This document shows, in pieces, positions 61,990 through 64,000 of a DNA stretch of 64,000 nucleotides. A program made the position numbers and the translations under genes. The stretch spans positions 1,641,774-1,705,773 of the forward strand of contig DS999531.1 in NCBI GenBank assembly GCA_000158135.1. The letters run 5' to 3'. Position 1 is the stretch's first letter. Every line of letters begins with the position of its first letter. Source of the DNA: Rhodobacteraceae bacterium KLH11. Its GTDB lineage: Bacteria > Pseudomonadota > Alphaproteobacteria > Rhodobacterales > Rhodobacteraceae. The notes under the pieces were generated by a model. It did no database searches. It was given only the letters and a program-made list of their open reading frames with translations, and had not been told where the DNA came from.

Positions 61990-62071
61990 ATTACTCCCAT
62001 CCCGCGCATGTCCGGGTTATGACATGCACCTCCCTGTTGGACTGCCGGGCCTTATGGCCCGGCCTTTTTTT
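61990..62071 (+). ncRNA. Candidate small RNA with an exposed CCTCCC segment
   Basis: In the 250-bp gap between the response regulator and xth there are two hairpins: GCATGTC/GACATGC at 62006-62027 (8-base loop) and a terminator, GCCGGGCC/GGCCCGGC at 62044-62063 (TTAT loop) followed by seven T. Between them lies unpaired ACCTCCCTGTTGGACT. TATATT at 61981-61986 could be a -10, giving a transcript of about 80 bases. CU-rich unpaired segments in alphaproteobacterial small RNAs bind ribosome-binding sites of target messages. The alternative is that the terminator simply ends the regulator mRNA. Confidence 0.5.
62044..62071 (+). terminator. Rho-independent terminator upstream of xth
   Basis: Perfect 8-bp GC-rich stem with a TTAT loop, then CTTTTTTT. 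It ends either the candidate small RNA or the response regulator message. Confidence 0.93.
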
Positions 62072-62189
62072 GTGAATAGCGCGAATTGCAGCCATCGGTT
62101 TGGTGTGCGTCACGCGGTTTCCTTTTTCGATGGTACCTTGCTCTGGGGCGCGCTAACCTGCGCAAATTGAGACAAAGGAACCGCCTGAC

Positions 62190-62978
62190 ATGCCTTTCAC
62201 CCTTGCCACCTGGAATATCAACTCGGTTCGTCTGCGCGAGCCTATCGTGCTGAAATTACTGCAAGAAGAGGCCCCGGATGTGCTGTGCCTGCAAGAGTGC
62301 AAATCCCCGGTCGAGAAAATTCCGACCGAAGGATTTGCCGAGCTGGGTTACACCCACATGATCGCACGCGGGCAAAAGGGTTATAACGGCGTGGCCATCC
62401 TGTCGCGCCTGCCGATGGAAGAGGTTGGCGACAAGGATTTCGCCGGTCTGGGCCATGCGCGCCATATTGCGGGGCGGTTAGAGAACGGGGTGACAATCCA
62501 CAATTTCTACGTCCCGGCAGGTGGTGATGTACCGGATCGTGAGGTGAATGAGAAATTCGGCCAGAAGCTGGATTACCTCACCGATATGCGTGACTGGTTT
62601 CATGCGGAAAAGCCGGGCAAGTCGATTCTGGTGGGTGATCTGAACATCGCACCGCGTGAGGATGATGTCTGGTCGCACAAGCAGTTGCTCAAGGTCGTCT
62701 CACACACCCCGATCGAGGTAGAGCATCTGGCGGAAACGCAGGATGCAGGGGGGTGGGTGGATATCACCCGTCAGGATATCCCCGAGGGGCAGCTTTACAG
62801 CTGGTGGTCTTACCGGGCACGTGATTGGGATGCTGCTGACAAGGGACGGCGGCTGGATCATGTGTGGGCCACCTCTGATATCTCGAACGCGGGCCATTCC
62901 AGCCGCATCCTGCGCGATGCGCGCGGCTGGGAGAAACCCAGCGATCACGCCCCTGTCTTTGCAACATTCGACGTCTGA
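62190..62978 (+). CDS. xth: Exodeoxyribonuclease III
   Basis: 262 residues. Acts on abasic sites and 3' blocked ends in base excision repair. AP-endonuclease family motifs: TWNINSVRLR, LCLQECKSP (metal Glu), NGVAILSR, LVGDLNIAPREDDVW (catalytic Asp and Asn) and KPSDHAPVFATF (catalytic His). Length and motif spacing are normal. It is preceded by a terminator, so it has its own promoter in 62072-62189, where I see no firm match. Confidence 0.96.
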   Translation: MPFTLATWNINSVRLREPIVLKLLQEEAPDVLCLQECKSPVEKIPTEGFAELGYTHMIARGQKGYNGVAILSRLPMEEVGDKDFAGLGHARHIAGRLENGVTIHNFYVPAGGDVPDREVNEKFGQKLDYLTDMRDWFHAEKPGKSILVGDLNIAPREDDVWSHKQLLKVVSHTPIEVEHLAETQDAGGWVDITRQDIPEGQLYSWWSYRARDWDAADKGRRLDHVWATSDISNAGHSSRILRDARGWEKPSDHAPVFATFDV

Positions 62979-63005
62979 TTGACGAAAAATCCCTGAACTC
63001 AGCCC

Positions 63006-63034
63006 TTGGTTTCTGCGCCGCGGGGCTGCATATA
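63006..63034 (+). promoter_or_regulatory. Possible promoter of the YbbN-like gene
   Basis: TTGGTT and CATATA are 17 bases apart, ending 31 bases before the start codon. Moderate match to a sigma-70 promoter. Confidence 0.35.
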
Positions 63035-63065
63035 GGGCGCAAATCTGAACCAGAGAGTGAATGCC

Positions 63066-63983
63066 ATGGACCTTCTGAACGGCTCAGCCAGCCCCGAAGC
63101 CACCGATCTGATCAAGGACGGGACCGAGGCCACCTTTATGGCCGATGTGGTTGAGGCGTCTCAGGACACGCCCGTCATCGTTGATTTCTGGGCCCCGTGG
63201 TGCGGCCCCTGCAAAACACTGGGCCCGGCGCTGGAAGAGGCGGTGACCGCTGCGAAAGGCGCGGTCAGGATGGTCAAGATCAATGTCGACGAAGCGCAGA
63301 TGATCGCCGGGCAAATGCGCGTCCAGTCGATTCCGACAGTTTACGCCTTTCACAAAGGACAGCCGATCGACGGGTTTCAGGGGGCATTGCCGGGGTCCGA
63401 GATCAAGGCCTTTATCGACCGCGTCATCGAAGCCGCTGGCGGGGACAGCCCGGGCGGGCAGCTGGATGATGCGGTTCAGGCCGCCGAAGATATGCTGACC
63501 GAAGGCGCTGCTGTCGACGCGGCACAAACCTTTGCGGCCATTTTGGGCGAGGATCCCAATCATGCGGCGGCGTATGGCGGGTTGGTCCGTGCGCATATTG
63601 CCCTGGGTGATCTGGATCAGGCCGAGGCGATTTTGAATGGCGCCCCTGCAGAAATTTCGACCTCGCCCGAGGTGGAGGCAGCCCATGCGCAGCTGGAACT
63701 GGCCAAACAGGCCGCTGATGCCGGTCCGGTTGGTGAGTTGAAAGCCGCTGTTGAGGCTGATCCCGACAACCATCAGGCGCGGTTCGATCTGGCGCAGGCG
63801 CTTCATGCCAATGGTGACGTGGAAGAAGCGGTCTTACAGCTGCTGGAACTGTTCCGCCGCGATCGTGAATGGAATGACGGCGCAGCCAAGACACAGCTGT
63901 TCACCATCTTCGATGCGCTCAAACCCAATGACCCGATTGTGTTGAACGGGCGGCGCAAGCTCAGCTCGATGATATTTGCCTAA
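63066..63983 (+). CDS. Thioredoxin-TPR co-chaperone (YbbN/CnoX type)
   Basis: 305 residues from the ATG at 63066, with GAGAG eight bases upstream; a GTG three codons earlier is possible. The thioredoxin domain (residues 22-125) has an intact WCGPC at 45-49, unlike E. coli CnoX, which lost the pair, so it may be redox-active. The rest is TPR-like helical repeats (DDAVQAAEDMLTEGAAVDAAQTFAAIL; ALHANGDVEEAVLQLLELF). Such proteins protect clients from over-oxidation and hand them to GroEL or DnaK. It ends 17 bases before the window end. Confidence 0.9.
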   Translation: MDLLNGSASPEATDLIKDGTEATFMADVVEASQDTPVIVDFWAPWCGPCKTLGPALEEAVTAAKGAVRMVKINVDEAQMIAGQMRVQSIPTVYAFHKGQPIDGFQGALPGSEIKAFIDRVIEAAGGDSPGGQLDDAVQAAEDMLTEGAAVDAAQTFAAILGEDPNHAAAYGGLVRAHIALGDLDQAEAILNGAPAEISTSPEVEAAHAQLELAKQAADAGPVGELKAAVEADPDNHQARFDLAQALHANGDVEEAVLQLLELFRRDREWNDGAAKTQLFTIFDALKPNDPIVLNGRRKLSSMIFA

Positions 63984-64000
63984 AGCGTTATCAGGGCTAC

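Overview
The window looks like chromosomal core DNA of an alphaproteobacterium, most likely Rhodobacterales (Roseobacter group). The reasons are a CcrM-type GANTC methyltransferase beside rnhB, the flagellin regulators FlaF and FlbT next to flagellin, DUF1217, DUF2125 and DUF3576 proteins, a DUF3576-leuS-lptE-holA block, high GC, and dense operons with ATGA overlaps. I found no rRNA, tRNA, CRISPR array, insertion sequence, integrase or prophage. No gap between genes exceeds 300 bases.

Layout. 1-9.0 kb: an asparaginase cut by the window edge, an IalB-like and an LprI-like secreted protein, rlmN, a cytochrome P460-like protein, the co-chaperone pair cbpA-cbpM, a 4-TM holin-like protein, a cystathionine lyase-type enzyme, a LOG protein and a Thr/Ser dehydratase. 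9.0-19.8 kb: dapD, a Rieske oxygenase facing a small membrane protein-TetR operon across a 40-bp symmetric dyad, a glutamate-receptor-like binding protein with an internal pore region, dapE, a DUF2064 protein, rnr, a DUF1801 protein and an MltB-type transglycosylase. 19.8-28.2 kb: a polyamine locus (aminotransferase, GntR regulator, potFGHI-like ABC transporter, FAD amine oxidase) with a repeated TTGATCAAATCC element, then a small-molecule phosphotransferase. 28.3-34.0 kb: flagellar genes flgD, fliK, a flgJ-like rod-binding protein, flgN-like, flagellin, flaF, flbT and DUF1217. 34.0-37.4 kb: a DUF427-adenylate cyclase fusion, a membrane-anchored winged-helix protein and two small secreted proteins. 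37.5-43.1 kb: rnhB, ccrM (three GANTC sites upstream), alkB, mutY, a DUF721 protein and a DsbA-like protein. 43.1-49.1 kb: lpxK, a divergent WaaA-like protein, an inositol-monophosphatase/CysQ protein, pmbA and a DUF2125 protein. 49.2-57.5 kb: an SDR-crotonase-VOC operon, an HNH protein, a flavoprotein, holA, lptE, leuS and a DUF3576 lipoprotein. 57.7-64 kb: a porin, YggS, an L,D-transpeptidase-like protein, ribA with a long N-terminal domain, an OmpR-type regulator, a candidate small RNA, xth and a YbbN/CnoX thioredoxin.

How genes work together. Uptake (potFGHI), oxidation or transamination (FAD oxidase, aminotransferase) and control (GntR) of polyamines form one divergent unit; a hairpin after potF probably makes the binding protein more abundant than the permease. 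The flagellar block pairs flagellin with its post-transcriptional regulators, and two CtrA-like boxes suggest cell-cycle input; CcrM is part of the same regulatory world. lpxK, the WaaA-like gene, lptE and the porin concern the outer membrane; dapD, dapE, the transglycosylase and the transpeptidase-like gene concern the wall.

Most of the window is ordinary core genome. The points most worth a second look are the symmetric operator at 11.2 kb, the candidate small RNA at 62.0 kb, the crotonase and WaaA homologues that lack their family's catalytic glutamates, the DUF427-cyclase fusion, and the degenerate N-terminal domain of RibA. I did not find a clearly new multi-gene system. Functions are assigned by recognition of motifs, without any database search.
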